A stretch of DNA of 16,022 nucleotides from CAYZMH01 sp964479445 (GCA_964479445.1 CAYZMH010000078.1:1-16022); one strand, 5' to 3'. Shown: positions 7,708-13,672, counted from the stretch's first letter. Numbers and translations: made by a program. Notes: generated by a model not told the origin, from the sequence alone.

Positions 7708-7950
7708 AGAACAATGTTACGCATCGTGTTTTTATCTTCCGGGCATTCAACATGTGAAAGGTAAGGATAAACTTCCTGTGAAAGCATGTAATTCGTATTT
7801 AAAGCATGCGGAAGGTGCAGCAACATTTCCATGTGCAAAGATACGAAACCTGCAATGTTTTCACGAAAAGAATCCGCCGGATGATCAAAATAAAGAGGCG
7901 CCCGGGGCAGGGTTTCATTTCAACCCGTCTGTTTGCAGCCGGCAATGATT
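7683..7950. other. Intergenic stretch without a recognised gene
   Basis: No ORF here looks like a protein; the small frames on both strands run into the 16-bp array and read as low-complexity. A second reverse-strand TATCTTTG (7836-7843) could be another promoter for the acyltransferase pair. Short repeated words such as GTGAAAG and GCATG are present, but I see no stable RNA. Confidence 0.5.
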
Positions 7951-8070
7951 CATCCGGCCGCTGGCACATCCGGCCGCTGGCACATCCGGCCGCTGGCACA
8001 TCCGGCCGCTGGTTCATCCGTCCGCTGGCACATCCGGTCGCTGGTTCATTCGACCGCTGGCACATCCGGA
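7951..8070. repeat. 16-bp tandem repeat array (CATCCGGCCGCTGGCA)
   Basis: Seven head-to-tail units start at 7951, 7967, 7983, 7999, 8015, 8031 and 8047, with a partial eighth at 8063. The first three are identical. Later ones differ at a few positions, and the last two bases switch between CA and TT. The period is not a multiple of three and the units have no spacers. The array ends about 110 bases before the ompH promoter. Confidence 0.95.
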
Positions 8071-8180
8071 TTCATAATTACTTCCCAACGCCGGGTCTTT
8101 TTTACTGAATAAACCAGCGACTTCCCGAAACCTTTCCTTATTTCCGGGCCTGCGGCTCCTTTTTGGTACATATTTTGTTT

Positions 8181-8188
8181 TATCTTTG
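8181..8188 (+). promoter_or_regulatory. Candidate -7 box of the first ompH gene
   Basis: TATCTTTG matches TAnnTTTG exactly and lies 36 bases before ATG 8225. A TTTTTGG run at about 8160-8166 is the nearest -33-like sequence, though the spacing is somewhat short. This would give the ompH genes a promoter of their own, independent of the bamA transcript. Confidence 0.6.
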
Positions 8189-8224
8189 GAGACAGACAAA
8201 AATGAACGAACCAAAATCCGTGTT

Positions 8225-8737
8225 ATGAAAAAGATAATTGCTTTAACCATGGTTGCCTTCCTGTTCGCGGGAGCGGCCTATGCGCAGAAATATGCGTTTG
8301 TGGATACCGAGTATATCCTGAAAAACATTCCGTCGTACGTGGCGGCGCAGGATGAACTGGACAAGCTTTCCGAGGAGTGGGAAGCCGAGATTCAAAAGGC
8401 GCGCGAGCAGATCGAGGAGATGTACAAGGCCTACAAGTCGGAGCGCGTGTTGCTCACCGACGAGATGCGCACCAAGCGCGAGAATGAGATCATGGAGAAA
8501 GAAAAGGAGGTCAACCAGTTGCAGCAACAATACTTCGGTCCGGAAGGCAAACTCTTCCAGAAGCGCGAGGAGCTGGTCAAGCCGATCCAGGACGCATTGT
8601 ACAAAACCATCAAGGAGATGTCGGTCGAGGGCAGTTACGCCATCATCTTCGACACCTCGGCGGGGGCTTCCATCCTCTATACCAATCCCCGGTATGACAT
8701 GAGTGACGAGATCCTCGAGCGCATGGGGTACAAGTGA
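8225..8737 (+). CDS. ompH: OmpH/Skp family periplasmic chaperone (first copy)
   Basis: Skp/OmpH proteins bind unfolded outer-membrane proteins in the periplasm and pass them to the BAM complex. The 170-residue product has a signal peptide (MKKIIALTMVAFLFAGAAYA, mature from about Gln21). The conserved KYAFVDTEYILKNIPSY start follows, then a long charged coiled coil (about residues 40-120, rich in Glu, Lys and Gln), and the typical C-terminal strand YAIIFDTSAGASILY. ATG 8225 is chosen because it begins the signal peptide; an upstream in-frame ATG would add a hydrophilic leader. Length is usual. It is followed by a paralogue and murI, the standard Bacteroidota order, but it is separated from bamA by accessory DNA. 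Confidence 0.95.
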   Translation: MKKIIALTMVAFLFAGAAYAQKYAFVDTEYILKNIPSYVAAQDELDKLSEEWEAEIQKAREQIEEMYKAYKSERVLLTDEMRTKRENEIMEKEKEVNQLQQQYFGPEGKLFQKREELVKPIQDALYKTIKEMSVEGSYAIIFDTSAGASILYTNPRYDMSDEILERMGYK

Positions 8738-8771
8738 TCCCTGCAGGGGTCGTTCCGGGTGCACCCGGAAC
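8736..8771 (+). terminator. Two back-to-back hairpins with UGCA loops after the first ompH gene
   Basis: The ompH stop codon overlaps the first hairpin: stem GATCCC (8736-8741), loop TGCA, stem GGGGTC (8746-8751) with one G-T pair. The second follows with no gap: stem GTTCCGGG (8752-8759), loop TGCA, stem CCCGGAAC (8764-8771), a perfect 20-bp palindrome. No T tract follows, so a classical intrinsic terminator is not certain. An mRNA-stabilising 3' end or a processing site is equally possible. Confidence 0.55.
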
Positions 8772-8950
8772 ATGCCCCGGAGGATAGTGCCGGACGGTGA
8801 CGGCCCGGAGAGGGGGCGCCGCGGCGGCTGCCGGGAGGGCGGTGTAACGCGGTCCGGAGCTCAGGCCTGGCGATGTTTCCCGGGTGACGGGTGATTCGGC
8901 CGGGGGCTATGAAATGGCCGGCAATTGTTCGGTTTTCAGATTTAAAATAC

Positions 8951-8958
8951 TACATTTG
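8951..8958 (+). promoter_or_regulatory. Candidate -7 box of the second ompH gene
   Basis: TACATTTG matches TAnnTTTG exactly and lies 27 bases before ATG 8985. A TTG at 8925-8927 is the only -33-like word and is a little far away. Together with the hairpins upstream it suggests that the two ompH genes can be transcribed separately. Confidence 0.55.
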
Positions 8959-8984
8959 TGATCGTTAACATTTTACTGATAAAC

Positions 8985-9551
8985 ATGAAAGGAATGAAGA
9001 AATTCACACTGGTAATCGGACTGGTATTGATCGCGACCACGCTGATGGCGCAGAAGTTCGGACACCTGAATTCGCAGGTGCTGTTGCAACAGATCCCGGA
9101 GTATGACAGTATTTCGCAGCGGATCGAAAAGATCGGCCAGGAGTATGAAAAGGAGCTGGAGCGGTTGCAGGTGGAGATCAACAAAAGGATCGAGAACTAC
9201 AACAACGACACGCTGTCGAGTCAGCTGATCCGTGAATCCAATGCACGCGAGATCCAGGAGATGCAATACCGTGTACAGCAGTTTAACCAGCGCGCGCAGC
9301 AGGATCTGCAGCAGAAGAGCATGCAGTTCATGCAGCCGCTGATGAATAAGATCCAGCAGGCTATCGAGACGGTGGCCGAGGAGCAGGGATTGATCTACGT
9401 GTTCGACCTGGCGCAGGGGAACCCGGTGTATCAATCAGACCAGAGCGTGGATCTCACGCCGCTGGTGCTGGATCATTTGGGACTGGAATACAAGCCGGTT
9501 CCCGAGGGACAGGCTCCCGGTGCAGGCATCGAGATGCCGCAGCAGCAGTAA
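8985..9551 (+). CDS. ompH: OmpH/Skp family periplasmic chaperone (second copy)
   Basis: A paralogue of the preceding chaperone with the same expected role in holding unfolded barrel proteins for BamA. The 188-residue product has a signal peptide (core KKFTLVIGLVLIATTLMAQ). A KFGHLNSQVLLQQIPEYDSI start follows, then a long Gln- and Glu-rich coiled coil (about residues 45-135), and the C-terminal IYVFDLAQGNPVYQSDQSVDLT region. It ends in a Pro/Gly/Gln-rich tail (PEGQAPGAGIEMPQQQ) that the first copy lacks. ATG 8985 is used. ATG 8994 would also leave a complete signal peptide, and the GTG at 8958 overlaps the promoter box and is unlikely. Tandem ompH pairs before murI are common in Bacteroidota. 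Confidence 0.95.
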   Translation: MKGMKKFTLVIGLVLIATTLMAQKFGHLNSQVLLQQIPEYDSISQRIEKIGQEYEKELERLQVEINKRIENYNNDTLSSQLIRESNAREIQEMQYRVQQFNQRAQQDLQQKSMQFMQPLMNKIQQAIETVAEEQGLIYVFDLAQGNPVYQSDQSVDLTPLVLDHLGLEYKPVPEGQAPGAGIEMPQQQ

Positions 9552-9647
9552 AGGGTGTTCCGCGTACAGCGTGACCTGCCGGTTCGTGAATAATCAATCA
9601 GACGAATCCGTCATGCGGCACGACCGTGACATAACCTGAATATACCG

Positions 9648-9678
9648 GCGCACAGATCCGCTACGTGGGTCTGTGCGC
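9648..9678 (+). terminator. Stem-loop between the second ompH gene and murI
   Basis: GCGCACAGATCC (9648-9659) pairs with GGGTCTGTGCGC (9667-9678), giving a 12-bp stem with one G-T pair and a 7-base loop. It is followed by TATTGTTTATAA, a weak T-rich tail. Its position 97 bases after the ompH stop and 26 bases before murI suits a terminator or attenuator. Confidence 0.6.
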
Positions 9679-9704
9679 TATTGTTTATAACACCGTTACA
9701 GCAC

Positions 9705-10511
9705 ATGAGCAGTACATCCAATCCGATCGGACTGTTCGACTCCGGCGTGGGGGGGCTTACCGTGGCACATGCCATCAGCACGCTGTTGCCGAAAGAGCAA
9801 TTGATCTATTACGGGGATACCGAGCACCTGCCTTACGGGGATAAGTCGAAGGAGACTATCGTGCGGTACGCGCTGGGGATCGCCGATTTCCTGCTGAAAA
9901 AGGGGGCGAAGGTGATCCTGATCGCCTGCAATTCGGCTTCCACCAACGCCTTTAACGAGGTGAAAAAGCACGTGGGCAAGAAGGCGCATGTGCTCAACGT
10001 GGTGGACCCGGTGGTGGAGCATGTGGTGGATAGTGAAGAGGTGCAGCAGGTGGGGGTGATCGGGACCAAGGCGACCATCCACTCGGAGACCTACCCCAGG
10101 CGGATCATCGCCAAACGGGAGGATCTCGCCGTGAGCTCGCTGGCCACGCCGCTGCTGGTACCCATGATCGAGGAGGGATTCGTGTTCGACGATATCTCCA
10201 ACGCCGTCATCCGCAGTTACCTGGGGCGCAAGGACCTGGACGGGATCGACTCGCTGATCCTGGGCTGCACGCACTATCCCATTATCCGCAACCAGATCAG
10301 CCGCTATTACAACTTCGAGGTCAATGTGATCGATACCTCGCGGATCGTGGCTTCATACCTGCAGGCGTTCCTGGAGAAAAAGGGGCTGCTCGCGGAGACG
10401 CGGGCGGGGGATGATACCTTCTACGTGTCGGATCACACGGAGTATTTCGATGCGATCGCGCGGATGTTTTTTAACCGGAGGATTGAGTTGAGGCGGAAAT
10501 CCATCTGGTAG
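9705..10511 (+). CDS. murI: Glutamate racemase
   Basis: Cofactor-independent cytosolic racemase that converts L-glutamate to D-glutamate for peptidoglycan. The 268-residue length is normal. The substrate-binding start IGLFDSGVGGLTV has the conserved Asp at residue 12 and Ser13. The first catalytic Cys is in IACNSAST (Cys75) and the second in LGCTHYPI (Cys188). Other conserved parts are YYGDTEHLPYG and GVIGTKATI. ATG 9705 is chosen because it directly precedes the conserved N-terminus; the frame extends upstream only through a TTG inside the preceding stem-loop region. It closes the envelope cluster. A dispersed repeat begins two bases after the stop. Confidence 0.97.
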   Translation: MSSTSNPIGLFDSGVGGLTVAHAISTLLPKEQLIYYGDTEHLPYGDKSKETIVRYALGIADFLLKKGAKVILIACNSASTNAFNEVKKHVGKKAHVLNVVDPVVEHVVDSEEVQQVGVIGTKATIHSETYPRRIIAKREDLAVSSLATPLLVPMIEEGFVFDDISNAVIRSYLGRKDLDGIDSLILGCTHYPIIRNQISRYYNFEVNVIDTSRIVASYLQAFLEKKGLLAETRAGDDTFYVSDHTEYFDAIARMFFNRRIELRRKSIW

Positions 10512-10512
10512 G

Positions 10513-10687
10513 TTCACGCAGAGGCGCGGTTTATCTCACGCAGAGGCGCGGAGACGCAGGGGATTCTGCAGGACGATTGAGGCGCGCAGAGTCCTTTTGT
10601 TTCACGCAGAGGCGCGGTTTATCTCACGCAGAGGCGCAGAGACGCAGGGGATTCTGCAGGACGATTGAGGCGCGGTTATTCTGCAGG
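10513..10687. repeat. Dispersed CACGCAGAGGCGCGG-type repeat, locus 2
   Basis: Two units with an 88-base period begin TTCACGCAGAGGCGCGG at 10513 and 10601. Each contains CTCACGCAGAGGCGC, GAGACGCAGGGG and ATTCTGCAGGACGATTGAGG. The final part, CGCGGTTATTCTGCAGG (10671-10687), is identical to two places in locus 1 after bamA (4483-4499 and 4529-4545). Its right end runs into the symporter gene and supplies that gene's stop codon and last few codons. A small forward frame across it reads SHAEAQRRR, a typical artefact of this repeat. Confidence 0.9.
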
Positions 10688-11980
10688 TTTTTCTTCATCT
10701 TCATTTTCCCCTTCGACCCCTTTATCGCGCCAGTAGGTGGCGAGGGAGGAGCCGGTGATATTCATCATGGGTCCGAACACCGCCGGGGCGAGTCCGATTG
10801 AAGCTACTTTACCCATCTGCAGGGCGATGCCCGAGGCGAGTCCGCCGTTCTGCATCCCCACTTCCAGTGCGATGGTACGGCACGACTTTTCGTCCATGCG
10901 GAAGAGCCGGCAGATCCAGTAGCCGAGGGTGTATCCCGTGACGTTATGCAGGAGGCAGGCCAGGATCAGCAGCAGGCCGATATCCAGCAGGCTTTCCCTT
11001 CCGGCGGCGGTGATCACCACGATGATCACGCCGATGCCGGCCATGGAGAGGAGGGCCAGTACTTTGTCCAGTGCATCTTTGCCGCCTTTTGCATAGGTTT
11101 TCAGCAGGGTGCCCAGTACCAGCGGGAGGATCATGAACCAGGCGAAGTCTTTGGCGAACTGCACCATGACTTCAGAGGTGGCCAGGTCGCTGGTCAGCAG
11201 CAGCACCAGGTTTTTGCCGGCGATGATCGCACCGTAGATCAGGGCCTGCCAGCGGACGGAGCTGCGGCGGTCTTTCCCGTAGGCGATGGCGTTAAACATG
11301 AGTCCGGCTACAATCGGCAGGATCACGATATTGACAATGCTCAGCATCATGTCCCAGAAGTCGATGGGAACGAACTTGCCGGCCAGGAGTTTCATGAGCG
11401 AGGGGGTGACCAGGGGGGCCAGCATGGTGGCAAAGGCGGTGAGGGTGACCGACAGGGCCAGGTTGGCTTTGGCAATGAACGACATCACGTTGGATGCCAG
11501 TCCGCTCGGGGAAGATCCCACCAGGATGATCCCCGCGGCGATCTCGGGGGGGAATCCGAATGCCGTGGCGATGGTGAACCCCACCAGGGGCATGATGGTA
11601 AACTGCAGGGAGAGTCCGATCAACACCCCCGTTGGCATCTTGATCACCCCGGCGAAGTCTCGGTAACTCATCTGCGATCCCATCCCGAACATGATGATCT
11701 GCAGCAGCGGCACGATGGTGGCCTTCAGCTCAAAGTCGCCCCATTGGATAAAAAGCTGGGGGTAAAACATCGAGATGGTCACCGCGGCAAAGATCATGAT
11801 GGTGTAGGAGAACCCACGGAAAAAAGCGTGTCCGCGTACCCCGAATGCCAATAATACAAAGGCGGCGATGAGGGACGGACCGGTAAGGGCGGAGAGATCC
11901 AGGGGCAGGGTGAGGAGAAACAGCGCGAATGCTGCTGCCGAGAGAACTAACAGGGTTTTGTAGAGGCGTGGGTTCTTCAT
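10676..11980 (-). CDS. Bile acid:sodium symporter (SLC10/BASS) family protein
   Basis: An integral inner-membrane secondary transporter, normally coupling sodium to uptake of an organic anion. The two family signatures are present: a GSSPSGLASNVMSFIA crossover segment and EVGMQNGGLASGIA. The IIMFGMGSQMSYRDF region marks the usual family beginning. At 434 residues it is about 100 longer than typical BASS proteins. The extra part is an N-terminal region of about two to three hydrophobic helices (residues 8-70) before that start. The C-terminus is acidic (EGENEDEEKPAE), and its last codons overlap a dispersed repeat. It starts 14 bases after the carbonic anhydrase-like gene, so the two are probably co-transcribed. 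The substrate cannot be read from sequence; a bicarbonate link is only a guess from the neighbour. Confidence 0.92.
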   Translation of the reverse strand: MKNPRLYKTLLVLSAAAFALFLLTLPLDLSALTGPSLIAAFVLLAFGVRGHAFFRGFSYTIMIFAAVTISMFYPQLFIQWGDFELKATIVPLLQIIMFGMGSQMSYRDFAGVIKMPTGVLIGLSLQFTIMPLVGFTIATAFGFPPEIAAGIILVGSSPSGLASNVMSFIAKANLALSVTLTAFATMLAPLVTPSLMKLLAGKFVPIDFWDMMLSIVNIVILPIVAGLMFNAIAYGKDRRSSVRWQALIYGAIIAGKNLVLLLTSDLATSEVMVQFAKDFAWFMILPLVLGTLLKTYAKGGKDALDKVLALLSMAGIGVIIVVITAAGRESLLDIGLLLILACLLHNVTGYTLGYWICRLFRMDEKSCRTIALEVGMQNGGLASGIALQMGKVASIGLAPAVFGPMMNITGSSLATYWRDKGVEGENEDEEKPAE

Positions 11981-11994
11981 GGTCGGGTGATTTG

Positions 11995-12516
11995 TTAATT
12001 GTCCTGCCGGTACCAGCTGGCGTACTCCACGTAGCTATCAGCAATGCCTTTTATCATCTTATCGGTCTGTTCCGGGTTCACCGATTTCACGCGCTTTGCG
12101 GGTACCCCGGCGTAGATGGAACCGGGCTCGATGATGGTGTTCTGGAGGACGACGCTGCCGGCGGCGACGATGGAGTTTTCGCCCACCACGGCGTGGTCCA
12201 TGACGATGGCGCCCATGCCGATCAGGGCGTTGGATTCGATGCGTGCGCCGTGGATAATCACGTGGTGACCGATGGAGACGTTGTCGCCGATCTCCACCAC
12301 CGATTCGTTGTAAAGGGTGTGCAGCATGCTGCCGTCCTGGATGTTCACCTTGTTGCCGATGCGGATCGGGTTCACATCGCCCCGCAGGACGGTGTTGAAC
12401 CAGACGGAACACTGGTCGCCCATCTCCACGTCGCCGATGACGGTGGCGGTTTCCGCCAGGTAACAATCCGTCCCCATTTTCGGGGTGAAGCCCCGTACCG
12501 ATTTGATCAGTGCCAT
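11995..12516 (-). CDS. Gamma carbonic anhydrase family protein (left-handed beta helix)
   Basis: The 173-residue protein shows hexapeptide repeats of a left-handed beta helix (for example ATVIGDVEMGDQCSVW, VEIGDNVSIGHHV, AIVMDHAVVGENSIVAAGSVV). Zinc ligands expected for gamma-class carbonic anhydrases are in place: His66 in MLHTLY, then His84 and His89 in IGHHVIIHG. YrdA/PaaY-type relatives form trimers with metal sites at subunit interfaces; some hydrate CO2 and others have no proven activity. The N-terminus also has the usual RGDVNPIRIG stretch. The start ATG (12514-12516) is preceded by AAAAAGGAG, one of the few good ribosome-binding sequences here. It lies 14 bases upstream of the symporter gene and 54 bases downstream of the HEPN/MNT-like gene. 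Confidence 0.93.
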   Translation of the reverse strand: MALIKSVRGFTPKMGTDCYLAETATVIGDVEMGDQCSVWFNTVLRGDVNPIRIGNKVNIQDGSMLHTLYNESVVEIGDNVSIGHHVIIHGARIESNALIGMGAIVMDHAVVGENSIVAAGSVVLQNTIIEPGSIYAGVPAKRVKSVNPEQTDKMIKGIADSYVEYASWYRQDN

Positions 12517-12530
12517 AGTCTCCTTTTTGT

Positions 12531-12555
12531 GACGGTTCTCACGGTGTTAACCGTC
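12531..12555 (-). other. Small stem-loop upstream of the carbonic anhydrase-like gene
   Basis: GACGGTT (12531-12537) and AACCGTC (12549-12555) form a 7-bp stem with an 11-base loop, between the HEPN/MNT-like stop and the next start. It could be a weak terminator or an intercistronic processing element. No T tract follows on the reverse strand. Confidence 0.4.
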
Positions 12556-12570
12556 GGGTGGTTGAATTGT

Positions 12571-12963
12571 TTATTTTTTGCTGGCTCCGGGTGGTTTGTC
12601 TTCGTTTTTCGATTTCCCGGGTGGTTTGTTTTCCCTTTCAAAGTCCCCGGGCGGTTTGTCTTCCTTTTTCGATTCCCCTGGCGGATCATCTTCCCTGTTC
12701 CAGAGCGTCTTCCCCTGGTCTGCGATGTATGCTTTCAGAGCGGGGTTGGTAACGGACTCTAAATGAACCACGTCCACATGATAGGGAATGGGAAGCTCAT
12801 GGTTGAGGATACGTTTCAGGTTGAGTGCCGTTTCCTCTGATACACGGTTCCCTGCAATGGCCAGGTCGTCAAGCTGATCAAAACGCCTGATGGCGGATTG
12901 CAATTGATGAAAGGCTTGTTCAAAATTTTGAAATCTCTGTCGCCAGCGGATCTCTTTATTCAT
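12571..12963 (-). CDS. Chimeric HEPN/MNT (nucleotidyltransferase) remnant with repeat tail
   Basis: The 130-residue protein joins pieces of two normally separate proteins. Residues 1-30 (NKEIRWRQRFQNFEQAFHQL) look like the N-terminus of HI0074-type HEPN 'nucleotidyltransferase substrate-binding' proteins. Residues 33-88 (DLAIAGNRVS, then LPIPYHVDVVHLESVTNPAL and IADQGKTLW) look like the C-terminal part of a minimal nucleotidyltransferase (MNT). The HEPN RxxxxH region and the MNT GS...D.D catalytic core are absent, so neither activity should remain. The junction falls at Asp-Leu-Ala, compatible with a deletion through an HEPN-MNT operon. Residues 91-130 are four exact 10-residue units (EDKPPGxSKK type). 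A TATCTTTG box lies 23 bases upstream. It may be an expressed remnant; I am fairly sure of the homologies but did not run a search. Confidence 0.65.
   Translation of the reverse strand: MNKEIRWRQRFQNFEQAFHQLQSAIRRFDQLDDLAIAGNRVSEETALNLKRILNHELPIPYHVDVVHLESVTNPALKAYIADQGKTLWNREDDPPGESKKEDKPPGDFERENKPPGKSKNEDKPPGASKK
12574..12693 (-). repeat. 30-bp in-frame tandem repeat encoding a PPG-rich tail
   Basis: Four 30-base units code for residues 91-130 of the HEPN/MNT-like protein: EDDPPGESKK, EDKPPGDFER, ENKPPGKSKN, EDKPPGASKK. The array ends one codon before the TAA. It comes directly after the normal C-terminal end of an MNT domain, so the original stop was probably lost and the repeat became coding. 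Confidence 0.9.
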
Positions 12964-12985
12964 AATTTTTACCTGTTTCTATTAC

Positions 12986-12993
12986 CAAAGATA
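12986..12993 (-). promoter_or_regulatory. Candidate -7 box for the HEPN/MNT remnant and following genes
   Basis: The reverse strand reads TATCTTTG, an exact TAnnTTTG match, 23 bases before the start codon at 12963. No similar box precedes the carbonic anhydrase-like gene, so this promoter may drive all three reverse-strand genes. No clear -33 element is seen. Confidence 0.55.
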
Positions 12994-13126
12994 TAATTTT
13001 TTGAGTGGAGAGACCGATTTTTCCCCACCTAAGGTTACCTCTTGATTCCCTCATCAGGAGGCAGACAGGTAGTGGGTTTTAAAGAACACCCTTTATAAAG
13101 TATATATAATCAGATGGTTATGTGAT

Positions 13127-13158
13127 ATACATATTTAAATACGTATTTAAATATGTAT
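13127..13158. repeat. 32-bp perfect AT-rich palindrome with an added direct half-site
   Basis: Positions 13127-13158 are a perfect inverted repeat centred on the CG at 13142-13143. Its outer ten bases on the right, AAATATGTAT (13149-13158), recur directly at 13161-13170, and their inverse is at 13127-13136, giving three copies of one half-site. It stands in a very AT-rich stretch (13091-13178) between GC-rich DNA. A regulator-binding site, a cruciform or a bidirectional terminator are all possible. Confidence 0.75.
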
Positions 13159-13205
13159 TAAAATATGTATATTTTTTGAACGGGGTACAGGGGCTTATTA
13201 ACGGG

Positions 13206-13510
13206 GCGCAGGTTGTTTTAAGCGTGCTTCACAGGTTAGTGAATGTGGTCCAGGATGCTTCATTGGACGGGTGGGGGCGCAGGTTGTTTTAAGCGTGCTT
13301 CGCAGGTTAGTGAATGTGGTCCANNNNNNNNNNNNNNNNNNNNNNNNNNNNNNNNNNNNNNNNNNNNNNNNNNNNNNNNNNNNNNNNNNNNNNNNNNNNN
13401 NNNNNNNNNNNNNNNNNNNNNNNGCGCAGGTTGTTTTAAGCGTGCTTCGCAGGTTAGTGAATGTGGTCCAGGATGCTTTATTGGATGGGTGGGGGGTGCA
13501 GGTTGTTGAA
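13206..13510. repeat. 71-bp tandem repeat array interrupted by a gap
   Basis: GCGCAGGTTGTTTTAAGCGT starts at 13206, 13277 and 13424, and a decayed copy (GTGCAGGTTGTT) starts at 13496. The period is 71 bases before the gap and 72 after it, owing to one extra G. Each unit also carries GCAGGTTAGTGAATGTGGTC and CAGGATGCTT. The units abut without spacers and the period is not a multiple of three. The 100-N gap (13324-13423) begins and ends inside units, so the true copy number is unknown. Confidence 0.95.
13324..13423. other. Assembly gap (100 N)
   Basis: Exactly 100 N placed inside the 71-bp array. Both flanks are array sequence, so the gap almost certainly reflects unresolved repeat units. Confidence 0.98.
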
Positions 13511-13576
13511 GGGAGGGGTGTCTGAAGGGCGGGAGGCCGGGACGGCATTATGCCGAAGATGGTGTAAAGCTACCAC

Positions 13577-13646
13577 TTTAGGGGGATATTTCCGAGGCTA
13601 TTTAGACTTATTCTTTTATGTTAAATAATAGGGTTTTAGGGGGATA
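13577..13646. repeat. Pair of TTTAGGGGGATA direct repeats
   Basis: The 12-base word TTTAGGGGGATA occurs at 13577-13588 and again at 13635-13646, 58 bases apart, in an otherwise AT-rich stretch. It may be the remains of another tandem array or paired binding sites upstream of the box at 13665. Confidence 0.5.
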
Positions 13647-13664
13647 CCCGATTTTGAATTTGCG

Positions 13665-13672
13665 TATTTTTG
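13665..13672 (+). promoter_or_regulatory. Possible -7 box upstream of the 65-bp array and korA
   Basis: TATTTTTG matches TAnnTTTG. The next real gene is korA at 14043, so a transcript from here would carry a leader of about 370 bases containing the 65-bp repeats. A TTTTG lies only 12 bases upstream, too close for a normal -33. Weak prediction. Confidence 0.3.

Noticed and set aside
7799..8108. Small ORFs on both strands over the 16-bp array
   Set aside because: Coding similarity is only the repeat itself; no start context and no motif.
10577..10801. Small forward ORF with SHAEAQRRR
   Set aside because: Typical spurious translation of the CACGCAGAGGCGC dispersed repeat.
10946..11854. 302-codon forward frame opposite the symporter
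   Set aside because: Composed mostly of Gly, His, Asp and Gln without motifs; antisense shadow of a membrane protein gene.
11929..12762. 277-codon forward frame across the carbonic anhydrase-like gene
   Set aside because: Antisense to hexapeptide repeats and the 30-bp repeat; no motif and no plausible promoter.
13198..13548. Open frames on both strands across the second N gap
   Set aside because: Repeat-derived and bridged by N; the 71-base period does not keep a frame.
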